Part shown: in pieces, positions 52,126 through 62,021 of the stretch
How the letters are laid out: the number at the start of each line of letters is the position of its first letter
Numbering within the stretch: position 1 is the first letter of the stretch
Origin: Acidobacteriota bacterium
Lineage (GTDB): Bacteria > Acidobacteriota > Blastocatellia > Pyrinomonadales > Pyrinomonadaceae
Assembly (NCBI GenBank): GCA_019639175.1
Contig: JAHBSK010000011.1
Coordinates: 41,001 to 105,000 of the forward strand
Reading direction: 5' to 3'
Length of the DNA: 64,000 nt
Made by a program: the position numbers and the translations under genes
Notes under the pieces: model-generated
Told to the model about the DNA's origin: nothing
Database searches by the model: none
Seen by the model: only the letters and a program-made list of their open reading frames with translations

Positions 52126-52828
52126 AATCCAGATAAACTTCCTCCAGAGTTTGATGGCGGTCACGTGTTTTCTGACGGAGTGCCTCGATAGTTTCGAGAG
52201 CGACAAGTTTGCCGTCAACAAGTACCGCGACACGATCTGCCAGCATATCGACATCGGCCAGAACGTGTGAGGTGAAAACGATAGTTTTCTCTTTTTCTTT
52301 CAGAGCTTTTAAGAAATGGCGAAAACCGATCGCTCCTGCCGGGTCAAGGCTGACCGTCGGCTCATCCAGGAGCAGGATCGGGGCGTCAGGCAGGCAGGCA
52401 ACAGCCAGGCCGAGCTTTTGCCTCATTCCGCCCGATAATTCGCTGACCTGCTTGTGCGAAAATCCGTTGAAATCGAACTCGGAGCCGTGCAGTACAGTGT
52501 CGATCCGCGATGCGGGCAGGTTTCTAAGCCGGCAAAAGAAATCAAGCACCTCATGTGCCGTCAGGCAGTCGTGAAAACCGACCCGCTGCGGAAGAAAACT
52601 TAGTGACCCGCGTGACGCCCGCGGGTTTTTTAGGGCATCGATGCCATTGACGGTGATCTGTCCGCCGGTCGGCTGTGACAGGCCGGCAAGGCATTTCAGG
52701 ATAGTTGATTTGCCGCTGCCGTTCGGGCCTAAAAGGGCAAACGTTTCACCCTTGCGAACCTCGAACGATACGTCGTCAACCGCTGTGAACCCATTGAATC
52801 TTTTTGTCAGGTTACGGATGTCTATCAT
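52109..52828 (-). CDS. nosF: NosF ABC transporter ATPase
   Basis: A 239-residue ATPase: Walker A LLGPNGSGKSTILK, ABC signature LSGGMRQKLGLAVA, Walker B ILLLDEPTVSLD, and HVLADVDMLADRVAVL with the switch region. It powers NosDFY. It overlaps NosD by 4 bp and NosL by 17 bp. Confidence 0.92.
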   Translation of the reverse strand: MIDIRNLTKRFNGFTAVDDVSFEVRKGETFALLGPNGSGKSTILKCLAGLSQPTGGQITVNGIDALKNPRASRGSLSFLPQRVGFHDCLTAHEVLDFFCRLRNLPASRIDTVLHGSEFDFNGFSHKQVSELSGGMRQKLGLAVACLPDAPILLLDEPTVSLDPAGAIGFRHFLKALKEKEKTIVFTSHVLADVDMLADRVAVLVDGKLVALETIEALRQKTRDRHQTLEEVYLDYAKAN

Positions 52829-54189
52829 CTGACCAAGCCTCTATAAAAAACGGCCACAGCGACACCGAGCATCATCGACGAGAAGGCAAGCAGAAACCAG
52901 CCTGCCCGGCCGGATGAACGCTCCGGCAAAAAAGTCGTAGCGATCTTTACGGGCCGCATCAGCGGACGGTTATCAAATTCATTGGAACCCTTAAGGATAG
53001 GGAACGACTTTTCCGTGACTACGATAGATCTTGCCGCTGGGCTGTTCAGATATATACGCAGCCGCGGGTGATTTCCCTCCAGGTATTCAAATATATTATG
53101 GATGCGGTGACGCACATCGCCGATACCGTCGCCGTCCATGTCATATCCGTCGTAATCGCTCCAGTAATTCCCGCCTTCGTCAGGATCCCATTTTGTGGAT
53201 GAGCTGATATTGCCGACGATCTGAAGAGGACTCAGGTTGTTTATGAAGTTGTTCATCGTAAAGACCGTCCGTTTGGAACTTGAGAATATCTGCATCGCGA
53301 CATCGTTCTCAGCAACCGTGTTGCGGCGAAAGACCGAATCGTTCGTTGCCTCAAGGAAAAGGCCGACAGCGTTGTCCAGGATTAGGTTCTCTTCTGTGAC
53401 ACAATTCCGGCAATCCTGAAAAAGAATGCCGAATGAGCTGAACCCGCGATTACGGACGAACGTGTTCCGCCTAAGCTCGATCCTTTGTGAATACATTATT
53501 GCCGCTCCGGCGATATTGTCATGGAATACGTTGTCCTCAAATCGATTGTCGTCGGAGTTCATGAAATGCAGGCCGTAACGCAGTTGCGAAACGCGATTGC
53601 CTCTGATCGTATTGTCCGGGCTGCTTTGAATATACATCCCGTCGCGCGTATGGCTGATAATGTTTTCCTCAAGCGTATTTCCGCTTGAGTTCCAAAGGTG
53701 CAGTCCGGCTCCGCGTCCGCCACTCTCAAGATGTTTGCGCCCCACCACCCGGTTGCCCCTGATCGTATTGTTGGAGGAATGATAAAGATAGATGCCGAAG
53801 AGAACATCCTCCAGTTCATTGTTTTCGACAATATTGCCGTCCGACCGCAAAAGTATCCCCGCGTCCTCTTTCTGGAGATCACCGCCGCAGCCTTCGATCC
53901 TGAAGCCGGAAATGACTGACCCGGGAGCGATCATCGTTACCGTGCTGCCTTTTCGCGTTCCGATGATAATTGGCATGTTGATGCCTTCAAGCCGTAATCG
54001 TTTGTCAACGGTCAGTTCTTCGTTATAAGAGCCGCTCTCTACGCGGATCGTGTCTCCGTCCGCAGCGGCGGCGATGGCGGAAGAGATCGTCTGATACGCT
54101 CCGCCAGGTCCGACGGTCAAAACTTCCGCCTGCACCGTGCCGACGGCTAGGAGAAGGAATATCAGAAGTTCCCGTGATCGAAATATCAT
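52825..54189 (-). CDS. nosD: NosD periplasmic copper-maturation protein
   Basis: A 454-residue parallel beta-helix protein with a Sec signal (residues 1-21, LLLAVGTVQA). CASH-type repeats: GDTIRVESGSYNEELTVDKR; NTIRGNRVVGRKHLESGG; NSDDNRFEDNVFHDNIAGAA; SDYDGYDMDGDGIGDVRHRI at the end. C-terminal helix FLLAFSSMMLGVAVAVF. NosD is needed to build the Cu centres of NosZ. It overlaps the upstream NosB gene by 4 bp. Confidence 0.92.
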   Translation of the reverse strand: MIFRSRELLIFLLLAVGTVQAEVLTVGPGGAYQTISSAIAAAADGDTIRVESGSYNEELTVDKRLRLEGINMPIIIGTRKGSTVTMIAPGSVISGFRIEGCGGDLQKEDAGILLRSDGNIVENNELEDVLFGIYLYHSSNNTIRGNRVVGRKHLESGGRGAGLHLWNSSGNTLEENIISHTRDGMYIQSSPDNTIRGNRVSQLRYGLHFMNSDDNRFEDNVFHDNIAGAAIMYSQRIELRRNTFVRNRGFSSFGILFQDCRNCVTEENLILDNAVGLFLEATNDSVFRRNTVAENDVAMQIFSSSKRTVFTMNNFINNLSPLQIVGNISSSTKWDPDEGGNYWSDYDGYDMDGDGIGDVRHRIHNIFEYLEGNHPRLRIYLNSPAARSIVVTEKSFPILKGSNEFDNRPLMRPVKIATTFLPERSSGRAGWFLLAFSSMMLGVAVAVFYRGLVR

Positions 54190-54887
54190 AAAGCCTTTGC
54201 CTTTACCGCACGTAAATGGACACGCCAGCCCCAAAACAATGCCGCAGCAAGCAGAATGCCGTATGAGAACAGGGCATACGAGGCCAGCATCGGATAACTG
54301 TGAACGGTGAAGTTTCCGACCTCTTGTGTTCCGAACAGCGGCGGGGTGAAAGGCTCTACAGTTATTGCCGCCGTCGGGTCAAGGTTGTGGCCGTATGTGT
54401 ACAGACGGTAGTAAAAACTCCAGAACGAATAAATGCTGAAATAAACAAAGATAACGAAAACATCCACCAATTTGGACATTTTCCCAAGCACGGCGGCACG
54501 AAATGCCAGCAACATCAGTCCGCCGATTGCAAACGGCAGCCAAATGAATTCGCCAAAATCACTTTCGAGCAACGGTCGCATCCCGATGTAATGGTTCAAC
54601 GAGTTTATTTCACGAAGGTCATCGCGATTGGGTGTTTTGCCTCCTTCGAGTTTGAACGAATACAGGTCCAGGACAAGCCCGTCCCGGTATTGATTAGAGA
54701 AGAAGGTCATATTCCACAGCGGAAATATGAATGTCAGTATCAGAATAAGGCCGGCGACCGCCGCCATCGCCCTGCTGACCAAGGGCAGCGGCTCTTCGAG
54801 TAGCTTAAATTCCGCGGAAAGAACGCGGTTACACCATTTCCCCCGGTTCGGAGGAGCGGACGTATCATTGATCGACTCATTGCCCAT
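54186..54887 (-). CDS. nosB: NosB-like transmembrane protein
   Basis: A 233-residue membrane protein with four or five helices (MAAVAGLILILTFIFPLWNM; LPFAIGGLMLLAFRAAVL; DVFVIFVYFSIYSFWSFYY; YALFSYGILLAAALFWGW). It lies between NosZ and NosD, the position of nosB, a membrane-protein gene characteristic of clade II nos clusters. AGGT lies 8 nt before the ATG at 54887. Its role is not established. The call is by position and length as well as topology. Confidence 0.65.
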   Translation of the reverse strand: MGNESINDTSAPPNRGKWCNRVLSAEFKLLEEPLPLVSRAMAAVAGLILILTFIFPLWNMTFFSNQYRDGLVLDLYSFKLEGGKTPNRDDLREINSLNHYIGMRPLLESDFGEFIWLPFAIGGLMLLAFRAAVLGKMSKLVDVFVIFVYFSIYSFWSFYYRLYTYGHNLDPTAAITVEPFTPPLFGTQEVGNFTVHSYPMLASYALFSYGILLAAALFWGWRVHLRAVKAKAL

Positions 54888-54991
54888 TTTTTTTACCTGC
54901 CTATGTCCGTTCTCGGCCGGCGTGCGTTCGCGGAGCCGGAACGGGCGGGTCCGCGAACATTGGCCGGTCGGTATCATTTCAGATCGAATCG

Positions 54992-56854
54992 TCAGCGCGG
55001 GTTCACTATAAGATACCCCTGCATTTCCTGGTGCAGTGCCGAACAGAAGTTTGTGCAATAGTAGGCATAAACTCCCGGTTTGTTGGCGATGAACTCTATG
55101 GTCTTCGTTTCACCCGGATCAACAACGACGTTGATGTTGTATTCAAGCAGTCCCCAGCCGTGGAGTTCGTCGGTCGTCTGCTCAATGTTCGTCAGATGTA
55201 TCGTCACCTTATCGCCCTGATTCACCTCGATCTTTGTCGGTTCGATCGTACTGCGGACGAGCAGTGATTTGATGATGACCTCATCGCCGTTTCTCTGTAC
55301 CGAAACGTCCTTCAGGTCCCAGATCGCATTCGGGTTCTTGTTCTCCTCTTTCGGATATACCTCGATCGGGTTCAGCTTATCCGCCTTTACGATCTGAGCG
55401 TAATGCGGTTCCGGTTCGGTGAAAGCGTTGTACAGCAGCTTCATCTTTTCGCCCTCGATGCCGATAAGCTGAGAGCTTTCGGGTTGTGATGGACCGACGT
55501 TCAGATGTGTGCCGTGCGACAGTTTGTTCAGCGCGATCAGGTAGCGTCCGTCAGGGCTGGCCGTGTCGCCCTCAGCAGTCGCGAGGTGGCCAATGTTGTA
55601 CGTCACCGGAATCTTGTCCGCAACTTCCCATGTGCCGAGCTTCCATTTCGCGACCGCGCTTTCGACGAATAGGCTTGTGTAGGCAAAGCCCTGATTGTCG
55701 AACTGTGTATGAAGCGGGCCGAGTCCGACATTGACCTCGGCTTCCTTTACGGCATCATAATCCAGAACCGGAATGCCGTCTTCGTCACCGGAAAATTTCT
55801 TGGCATCAATCGCAGCCTGGATCTTTTCCACGCTGTAAACGGTGGTTATGGACTGCAGTTTACCGCTGCAAATGATCCATTTGCCGTCAGGGCTTACATC
55901 GACGCCGTGCGGGCTTTTGCTGCACGGGATGAAATAGACCATACCGGGGTTTTCTTTCGGGTCCAGCATCTTCACGCCGCCGATTTCTTTTGTCTTGCCT
56001 GCCTGTACTGCCTTTTCAGCTTCTTTCCAGTTGACCGCGGCGATATAATCGCGTTCAAGCTGTGTAGATGTGACCTCAAGTTTTCCGACGGCCTTTTCGG
56101 TGTTATAGCTTGTCCAGAACGCCCAGCCGTCGCTCGGGCCTTTGCCAGCGTCGCCAAGGTCATAATTGAAAGGAGGCATAAGCACCTGCCAACCGACGCT
56201 CATCTCACCTGAATCCTTATCGACCGCTATGCCCGAAACAACGCCGTTATATTTGGTCGCGTATTCCTCGATCGGCACCGCAGTGCCTTTTGGCAGCGGA
56301 ATGGAAAATCGTGACGCGGCAAGTACGTATTCACTGTTTGGCGTGACGAATGACCCGCCGTGAAAGCCAGAGATGTTCGCCACCGGGCCGAGTATCTGCT
56401 TTGTTTTGAAATCGCGCAGGTCGATGCGGGCTATACGGTTGTTGCCGTTGTCATTGACGAACAGCCATCTTCCGTCATAATCGCCCGCGGTTTCGCTCAA
56501 TGCCGGGTGATGAACGTCACCCCACGTATAGCCGCCGAGCATCTCCTTTGTTTCCTTGTCGAAACCGTAACCGGTCGCCGGATAAAGGGCGAATACCGGT
56601 ATCGTGGCTATGTGCCGCATTGAGGGAATTCCTGCGACATAAACATTGCCCGAATGTCCGCCGGAATAGAACACATAGTATTCATCAATGTCGCCCGGCG
56701 CGACATAGGTCAGGGTCGCTGCCTCGGCAGCGCTTCCTTTTTCGGTGGTCAGGGCCGATCTGCGGCTGCAGCTGCCGATGGCCAATAAAGATGTAAAAAT
56801 TATCAATCCTGTTATGATCAGCCAAAATTTTGGTTCTGAAACCTGTCTTCTCAT
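54992..56854 (-). CDS. nosZ: Clade II (Sec-dependent) nitrous oxide reductase
   Basis: Reduces N2O to N2. The 620-residue protein starts at 56854 with AAAAGGAG before it. The signal peptide (KFWLIITGLIIFTSLLAIGS-C) is of Sec type with a lipobox-like Cys and lacks RR, as in clade II. CuZ ligands lie in DVHHPALSETAGDYDGRW, SPHGVDVSPDG and GPLHTQFDNQG; the CuA site is CTNFCSALHQEM (Cys600, Cys604, His608, Met611). Seven-bladed propeller. It follows the pentaheme cytochrome gene by 22 bp. Confidence 0.95.
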   Translation of the reverse strand: MRRQVSEPKFWLIITGLIIFTSLLAIGSCSRRSALTTEKGSAAEAATLTYVAPGDIDEYYVFYSGGHSGNVYVAGIPSMRHIATIPVFALYPATGYGFDKETKEMLGGYTWGDVHHPALSETAGDYDGRWLFVNDNGNNRIARIDLRDFKTKQILGPVANISGFHGGSFVTPNSEYVLAASRFSIPLPKGTAVPIEEYATKYNGVVSGIAVDKDSGEMSVGWQVLMPPFNYDLGDAGKGPSDGWAFWTSYNTEKAVGKLEVTSTQLERDYIAAVNWKEAEKAVQAGKTKEIGGVKMLDPKENPGMVYFIPCSKSPHGVDVSPDGKWIICSGKLQSITTVYSVEKIQAAIDAKKFSGDEDGIPVLDYDAVKEAEVNVGLGPLHTQFDNQGFAYTSLFVESAVAKWKLGTWEVADKIPVTYNIGHLATAEGDTASPDGRYLIALNKLSHGTHLNVGPSQPESSQLIGIEGEKMKLLYNAFTEPEPHYAQIVKADKLNPIEVYPKEENKNPNAIWDLKDVSVQRNGDEVIIKSLLVRSTIEPTKIEVNQGDKVTIHLTNIEQTTDELHGWGLLEYNINVVVDPGETKTIEFIANKPGVYAYYCTNFCSALHQEMQGYLIVNPR

Positions 56855-56876
56855 ATTCTTCTCCTTTTCACTTATA

Positions 56877-58088
56877 TTATTTGCCCGTTGGTGCGGGTGA
56901 CGGAGACGCTTGTTGTTTATTCTGCTGTTCCTGTTTTCGTTGATGGGCAACCTTTAGCAACGCTATTGCCTCCTGACGCTGTTCCTTTGTCAGCGGGATC
57001 TGCGTTGCCAGCACAACGGACATGGTTCCGGTGGGTTCCATCAAAAAGTCATCCAGGGTTCTGCCCATCCGGCTCTGAACATTTATGACCGCGTCGGAAA
57101 GGTCTGGGCCGATCTTTGAAGCTGATTCGACACCAAGTGAATCGACCGAATGGCATATAAAGCAACTATTCTTAACGAAGAAAGCTCCTTCTCCTTCAAG
57201 CATTCTGCGTTCTTTTTCTTTTTCCTCTTCTGACGGCATATCCCTAAGCTGTACGCCGGGTATGTAATGAGCTGGGACAAGGTTCTTCCGCCAACTCATG
57301 ACCAGAAGTGACAATGCCTGCGCCTGCTCTGACGAAAATCCGAAACTCGGCATAACGCTGTCGGGTGATAACATTTTCGGATTTTGAAAATGCGCGACAT
57401 GCCACGCAAAGACCGAATGCTTTCCGCCCAGGCGTCCGTAGTCGAACTGCTCGGTCGGTTTCTCGCCCTCGAACGACAGGTCAGGGCCGAGAATACCGCC
57501 GCGGCCGTTGATCAGATGGCATGCCCGGCAGCTTTTATCCTGCACCAGTGCCTTTGCCTGGTTGATGTACTCCATTCCCTTGGTCTCGCGTTCATACCGA
57601 TGACAGGCGTTGCAGTTCATTTCCATCAGAGCCTTTCGGTTCTTTATCAGATAGGTGTCGCCGATCTCCTTACCGAGCAGCGGTTCTTCCCAGTGTTCGA
57701 CATTTCCATGAGCGTCCGGCAATGTTGTCGAAAAGCCCTGGCCGCCATGACAGGACGTACAGCCATACATTTCCAAAGGGTGAGTTTCAAGAATATCCTT
57801 CGGATGAGTACGGTACGGTTCAGGTGCGTCTTCCAGCCCCTTCCATTCGACCGCCTGATGGCAGGTGATGCACCGGTCCACTCGGTCCAGGTCCTTTACC
57901 CAGATCTGCTGGATACCGGCAGGTATCTGGGCCGCCCGTTCCTCCCCGAACTTTTCGGCGACGAGGCCGCGAAACTCGGCCTGATAATCACTCCAATCGG
58001 TTCGCACCTCTCGGAAGTAAACACCTGCCGTCAAGATCAGGAGGAAAGTTCCCAATATATAAAGTTTGATCGCATCCTTTTTAAACAT
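56877..58088 (-). CDS. Pentaheme membrane-anchored cytochrome c
   Basis: A 403-residue c-type cytochrome with an N-terminal anchor (YILGTFLLILTAGVYF) and five CxxCH motifs: CITCH (73-77), CTSCH (110-114), CNACH (159-163), CRACH (187-191) and CFICH (309-313). It sits between cytochrome b and NosZ, so it probably carries electrons from the Rieske/cytochrome b unit to NosZ. Distal Met ligands for some hemes are not obvious. The C-tail is Gln/Pro-rich. Confidence 0.88.
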   Translation of the reverse strand: MFKKDAIKLYILGTFLLILTAGVYFREVRTDWSDYQAEFRGLVAEKFGEERAAQIPAGIQQIWVKDLDRVDRCITCHQAVEWKGLEDAPEPYRTHPKDILETHPLEMYGCTSCHGGQGFSTTLPDAHGNVEHWEEPLLGKEIGDTYLIKNRKALMEMNCNACHRYERETKGMEYINQAKALVQDKSCRACHLINGRGGILGPDLSFEGEKPTEQFDYGRLGGKHSVFAWHVAHFQNPKMLSPDSVMPSFGFSSEQAQALSLLVMSWRKNLVPAHYIPGVQLRDMPSEEEKEKERRMLEGEGAFFVKNSCFICHSVDSLGVESASKIGPDLSDAVINVQSRMGRTLDDFLMEPTGTMSVVLATQIPLTKEQRQEAIALLKVAHQRKQEQQNKQQASPSPAPTGK

Positions 58089-58110
58089 TCGACCTCTTTC
58101 TTTGCCAGGC

Positions 58111-59487
58111 CTAAAATCGCCTGGGCGTCTGTTCCCATTCCTGCCACGGCATGTACAACTCCCAGAACGGGCCTCGCATGAACGTCCCGATAAAGGTCAG
58201 GACAAGAATAAAAATGACGATGAACAAAAAGACCGCATTCTGCCATTTACGATCCCGCGGCAGCCAGCGGCCGATGGTTGATGTCGGCGACTTGTCAAAG
58301 TAAGGCCACAGCACCGCCGCGGCAACCAAAACACCCGGCAGAATGATGCCGCCGATCAATGCACCGTTGATGGTGATGCCGCCGATCGTGAACGTAGTGA
58401 TCGTGACCAGTTCCTGCAGCCACAAAAAGTACCAGGGAGCTTTTGCCGGATTTGGCGTTACTGCCGGATTTGCCGCCTCTTCAAGCGGTGCGCGGACGAT
58501 CAGCGTCAGCAGCATTGAAACGACAAGCGTGGCAAACGTCACCACAGCCAGCCGTACGGTAAGGTGCGGTGAGGACGATACTTTTGTTGCGTCGTCATCG
58601 ACCATAACGGTGCGTACATCAACGCTTGATCCGCCGGTGATGCCTAGCAGCGAATATGTCTTGCTTGGGACTGCCGGAACCTCGGCCTTCTTTTCTTCTT
58701 CCAGTCGTTTTTCAGAACAGGCAAGTCCACCGTCCTTTCGCACCCGCCACATGTGGTAAAAGACAAGGGCGACGGTCGCAAGCGGGAGAATGAAACAGTG
58801 CAGCACATAGAACCTTATCAGCGTTGCCTGTTCTATGGTCGTACCGCCGAGAAGAACGAAACGCGAAAATTCACCAAAGACCGGCGCCGAACTGGCAATA
58901 TTCGTTCCGACCGTGATGGCCCAATAGGCCAGCTGATCCCAAGGCAGAAGATAGCCTGTGAATGACAAAAGCAGTGTCAGCAGCAGGAGGACGACGCCGA
59001 CGATCCAGTTAAGCGGACGGTTCTGTCCGACTGCCTTACGCCCGTTCTTAAACGCCCCCGTCAAAAAGACGCGCACCATGTGCAGAAATACCGCCGCGAC
59101 CATCAGATGTGCTGAGATGCGGTGCAGCCCGCGAAGGAACCATCCGAAACTTATTGAGAATTCAAGGTCCTTAACGGAAAGGTACGCACGTTCGACCGAC
59201 GGCACATAAAGGAACATCAGAACACCGCCCGTAATGGTCAGTATCAGGAAAAGCACTGCGGAAATGGTTCCAAGCCAGAAAGAATAGCCCCACGAAAGGC
59301 TTTCCAAACTGACTTTGGCAGGAAACCAGTGCAGCAGCAGGTTGCGGACGACCGCGTCGCCTGCTTCGCGTTTGCTTTCGGGCCGCCATGTCCATATGAG
59401 ATTGTCCCAGATCGGTTTTAACGCGATCTTCTCTCTCAGCGTGGTCAATATCGGTTTTGTCGGTTGTGCCGATACTTCTTCTGTCAT
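58111..59487 (-). CDS. Cytochrome b of a bc-type quinol oxidase unit
   Basis: A 458-residue membrane protein of the cytochrome b/b6 family. N-terminal helices with heme His in WFLRGLHRISAHLMVAAVFL and FYVLHCFILPLATVALVFYH; quinol-site-like stretch LPWDQLAYWAITVG; a subunit-IV-like C-terminal part (PAKAPWYFLWLQELVTITTF; LWPYFDKSPTSTIGRWLP). It accepts electrons from quinol and passes them to the Rieske and cytochrome c partners. Fusion of b and IV parts into one chain is typical of many bacteria. Starts 28 bp after the Rieske gene. Confidence 0.9.
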   Translation of the reverse strand: MTEEVSAQPTKPILTTLREKIALKPIWDNLIWTWRPESKREAGDAVVRNLLLHWFPAKVSLESLSWGYSFWLGTISAVLFLILTITGGVLMFLYVPSVERAYLSVKDLEFSISFGWFLRGLHRISAHLMVAAVFLHMVRVFLTGAFKNGRKAVGQNRPLNWIVGVVLLLLTLLLSFTGYLLPWDQLAYWAITVGTNIASSAPVFGEFSRFVLLGGTTIEQATLIRFYVLHCFILPLATVALVFYHMWRVRKDGGLACSEKRLEEEKKAEVPAVPSKTYSLLGITGGSSVDVRTVMVDDDATKVSSSPHLTVRLAVVTFATLVVSMLLTLIVRAPLEEAANPAVTPNPAKAPWYFLWLQELVTITTFTIGGITINGALIGGIILPGVLVAAAVLWPYFDKSPTSTIGRWLPRDRKWQNAVFLFIVIFILVLTFIGTFMRGPFWELYMPWQEWEQTPRRF

Positions 59488-59515
59488 AACTGATCTCCCG
59501 GATCCAACATTCTTT

Positions 59516-60115
59516 CTAGACCGTCAGCCTGAAATCACGGTCAACCCTATTCGACATATCAACGATCAGCTGGCCGTCGTCAGGCGAAACTTCGAGACTA
59601 AAATAGTCAAGTCCACGCGGTGCCGGGCCTTCGTAGTTCGTGCCGTCGCCGTAATATTTCGAGCCGTGACACGGACAGTGAAATTCGACATCCTCGTTTA
59701 TGTCGCGGCCGGCAACGGTAACTTTCCTCGGCTGGTTCAGCTTGACCATCTTTACCGTACAGCCGAGGTGTGTGCAGGAGGCGGAGATCGCATGAAACGT
59801 ACTTTCCTTCCGGAAAATAAAAAGCCTTTTGTCTTCCAGAAAGGTTCCGCCATCAATGAACTTCTCCATTATTCCAACCTTGAACCTCTGCGGCGGTTCG
59901 TAAAGCACATTAGGGAACAGGGAACGCAGCATGGCATAGAACTGCCCGCCCAATCCCAGAAGCAGGGCGGATATGCCGACGGTTTTCAGAAAATTCCGTC
60001 TCGAAGCAGTTCCGATCAATTCTTTGTTAGCTCGATGTTCGTCCTGCTCAGCAGTACCGTCCTGTTCAGCCAGTATCTCGGCCTTGATGTCATCAAGCGG
60101 CTTCTGTTTCTTCAT
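59516..60115 (-). CDS. Rieske iron-sulfur protein, Tat-exported
   Basis: A 199-residue Rieske protein. The twin-arginine signal SRRNFLK (about 38-44) precedes the helix VGISALLLGLGGQFYA, a Tat-dependent membrane anchor. Cluster ligands: CTHLGC (114-119) and CPCHGSKY (147-154). With cytochrome b it forms the quinol-oxidising part of the chain feeding NosZ. It overlaps the upstream flavoprotein gene by 23 bp. Confidence 0.92.
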   Translation of the reverse strand: MKKQKPLDDIKAEILAEQDGTAEQDEHRANKELIGTASRRNFLKTVGISALLLGLGGQFYAMLRSLFPNVLYEPPQRFKVGIMEKFIDGGTFLEDKRLFIFRKESTFHAISASCTHLGCTVKMVKLNQPRKVTVAGRDINEDVEFHCPCHGSKYYGDGTNYEGPAPRGLDYFSLEVSPDDGQLIVDMSNRVDRDFRLTV

Positions 60116-62021
60116 AGTAGAAAACCTCCATCGTCATTGCGTCCGTCGGGCAGCGCACGGCACACAGTCCGCAGCGGATACACGTATCGTCGTCCTTGAT
60201 CATTGCCGAAAGCACTGAACCTTCGGAAAAACCGCTTGCCGCTATCGCTTTGGACTTTAAGTCGTCCGGCATGTCGAGCGAATCGACCGGGACTAGCTGA
60301 AGACAGTTCTCAGGGCAGACATCGACGCAGCGATTGCAAAGCACACACAACTGCGGGTCATAGATCGTCTGGATATGGCACGACAGGCAGCGTTCGGCCT
60401 GACGTTTTGCTTCTTCCTCATCATATCCGCTTTCCACTTCGGAAATTCCTGTGCGGCGGTCAAGCGAGACGGTCGGTGGAGCCGTTCGTTCACACTTTTC
60501 ATACTCGTCCGGCATCTTATAGGAATGTGTAGGTATCTTTTCTACACGAAGACTGAAATGCGTCTTGTTTTCCAGTCCGCGAAGATGATCGTCGATTGAA
60601 AGTGCTGCCTGTTTACCGTTTGCCACGGCATCGATCAGGTTCCTTGGGCCAAATGCCACATCGCCGCCGGCAAAAAGGCCCGGCGCAGAGGTCGCAAGTG
60701 TTTTTGGATCGACCTTGATGACCCCTGCTGGCGTCAGCTCAACATTATCGTCCGGCTTGAGGAATGAAAGGTCGGGCTGTTGTCCGATAGCCAGAACGAC
60801 TGAGTCGGCCTCAAGCACCTCGCTTATCTCATCATCATAGGCCGGGTTGAATCGTCCGGTTTCGTCAAAGACGCGCGAAACACCCCGCAATTCCACCTTT
60901 GTAAGACGGCCGTTCTCGCCTATGAATCTGCGTGCGGAACGGGAAGCATGAAATGTGACGCCTTCTTTAATGGCTTCGTGAAATTCTTCCTGTCCCTGGG
61001 TCGTGCGGACAACGGGCAGTTCGTCCAGCGCCTCTAGGCTTATCATCCTGACATCAGCCGCTCCCGAACGTATTGCCGAGCGAGCCGCGTCCAACGCCGA
61101 TTTGATCTCGCCGCCTGCCAATTCGGAGCCTTCCGCTTCTATATCGGAAATGCCCATTCGCAGGGCCATGCGAGCTGCATCAAAGGCAACAAAGCCGCCA
61201 CCGATAACAAGCACCTTTTTGCCGAGATCGACGCGATAGCCGTTATTGATATTAAGAAGGTAATCGACCGCTTTGATGACACCGTCAAGTTCCGAACCTT
61301 CGATGCTGAGATCGCGGCCTTTCTGAACGCCAACGCTCAGGAACACAGAGCTGTAGCCAAGTTCGCGCAATTCGTTGATGCCAAAATCGCTATTGAGCGG
61401 CGTGCCGTACTTTATCTCAACTCCGAGGCCTTCGATCCTGTCAACTTCCTTCTCGATCACCTGTCGAGGCAGGCGAAATTCCGGAATGCCGTGATACATC
61501 ATTCCGCCCGGTATCTGCGACGCTTCAAAGATCGTGACCTGATATCCCATGAGAGCAAGGTCGTGAGCGCAGGCCAGTCCTGCCGGTCCGGCGCCAATAA
61601 CGGCGACCTTTTCCTTACGGCCGTGCTTTCTCTTGCTGGTTTCCAGCACAGGCAAATGCCATCGCCATTTATTACCTGCTTCACTCCCGCCTTCAAAAAG
61701 GATGTCCTGCGTATGGGGCTCCATAGACTCGACGCCGTATTTTTCGGTAACGAACCGCTTCAAAGCCCGAATGCTTACCGGCGAATCGACCTTTCCGCGG
61801 CGGCAGGCGTCCTCGCACGGGGCGGCACATACACGCCCGCAGACCGAGGCCAGCGGATTGGGCGAGCGACTGACCAGATATGCCTCTTCATATTTGCCCT
61901 GACCGATAAGCTGGACATATCTGCCCGCATCGGTCTTGACGGGGCATGCTGCCTGACAGGGAATCATCTGTTTCCAGAATTCGACGTCCGGAATGATGGT
62001 CTTGTATTTAGAATTGTCCAT
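60093..62021 (-). CDS. FAD-dependent oxidoreductase with 4Fe-4S domains (GltD-like)
   Basis: A 642-residue flavoprotein related to glutamate synthase small subunit. N-terminal 4Fe-4S helical domain (PCQAACPVKTDAGRYVQLI; SVCGRVCAAPCEDACRRG), FAD-binding VAVIGAGPAGLACAHDLAL and NAD(P)-binding VLVIGGGFVAFDAARMAL, C-terminal 2x4Fe-4S ferredoxin domain (CNRCVDVCPENCLQLV; CIRCGLCAVRCPTDAM). It leads the nos electron-transfer operon, possibly linking NAD(P)H or ferredoxin to the quinol pool or Rieske unit. ATG 62021 is chosen over 62078. Confidence 0.85.
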   Translation of the reverse strand: MDNSKYKTIIPDVEFWKQMIPCQAACPVKTDAGRYVQLIGQGKYEEAYLVSRSPNPLASVCGRVCAAPCEDACRRGKVDSPVSIRALKRFVTEKYGVESMEPHTQDILFEGGSEAGNKWRWHLPVLETSKRKHGRKEKVAVIGAGPAGLACAHDLALMGYQVTIFEASQIPGGMMYHGIPEFRLPRQVIEKEVDRIEGLGVEIKYGTPLNSDFGINELRELGYSSVFLSVGVQKGRDLSIEGSELDGVIKAVDYLLNINNGYRVDLGKKVLVIGGGFVAFDAARMALRMGISDIEAEGSELAGGEIKSALDAARSAIRSGAADVRMISLEALDELPVVRTTQGQEEFHEAIKEGVTFHASRSARRFIGENGRLTKVELRGVSRVFDETGRFNPAYDDEISEVLEADSVVLAIGQQPDLSFLKPDDNVELTPAGVIKVDPKTLATSAPGLFAGGDVAFGPRNLIDAVANGKQAALSIDDHLRGLENKTHFSLRVEKIPTHSYKMPDEYEKCERTAPPTVSLDRRTGISEVESGYDEEEAKRQAERCLSCHIQTIYDPQLCVLCNRCVDVCPENCLQLVPVDSLDMPDDLKSKAIAASGFSEGSVLSAMIKDDDTCIRCGLCAVRCPTDAMTMEVFYYEETEAA

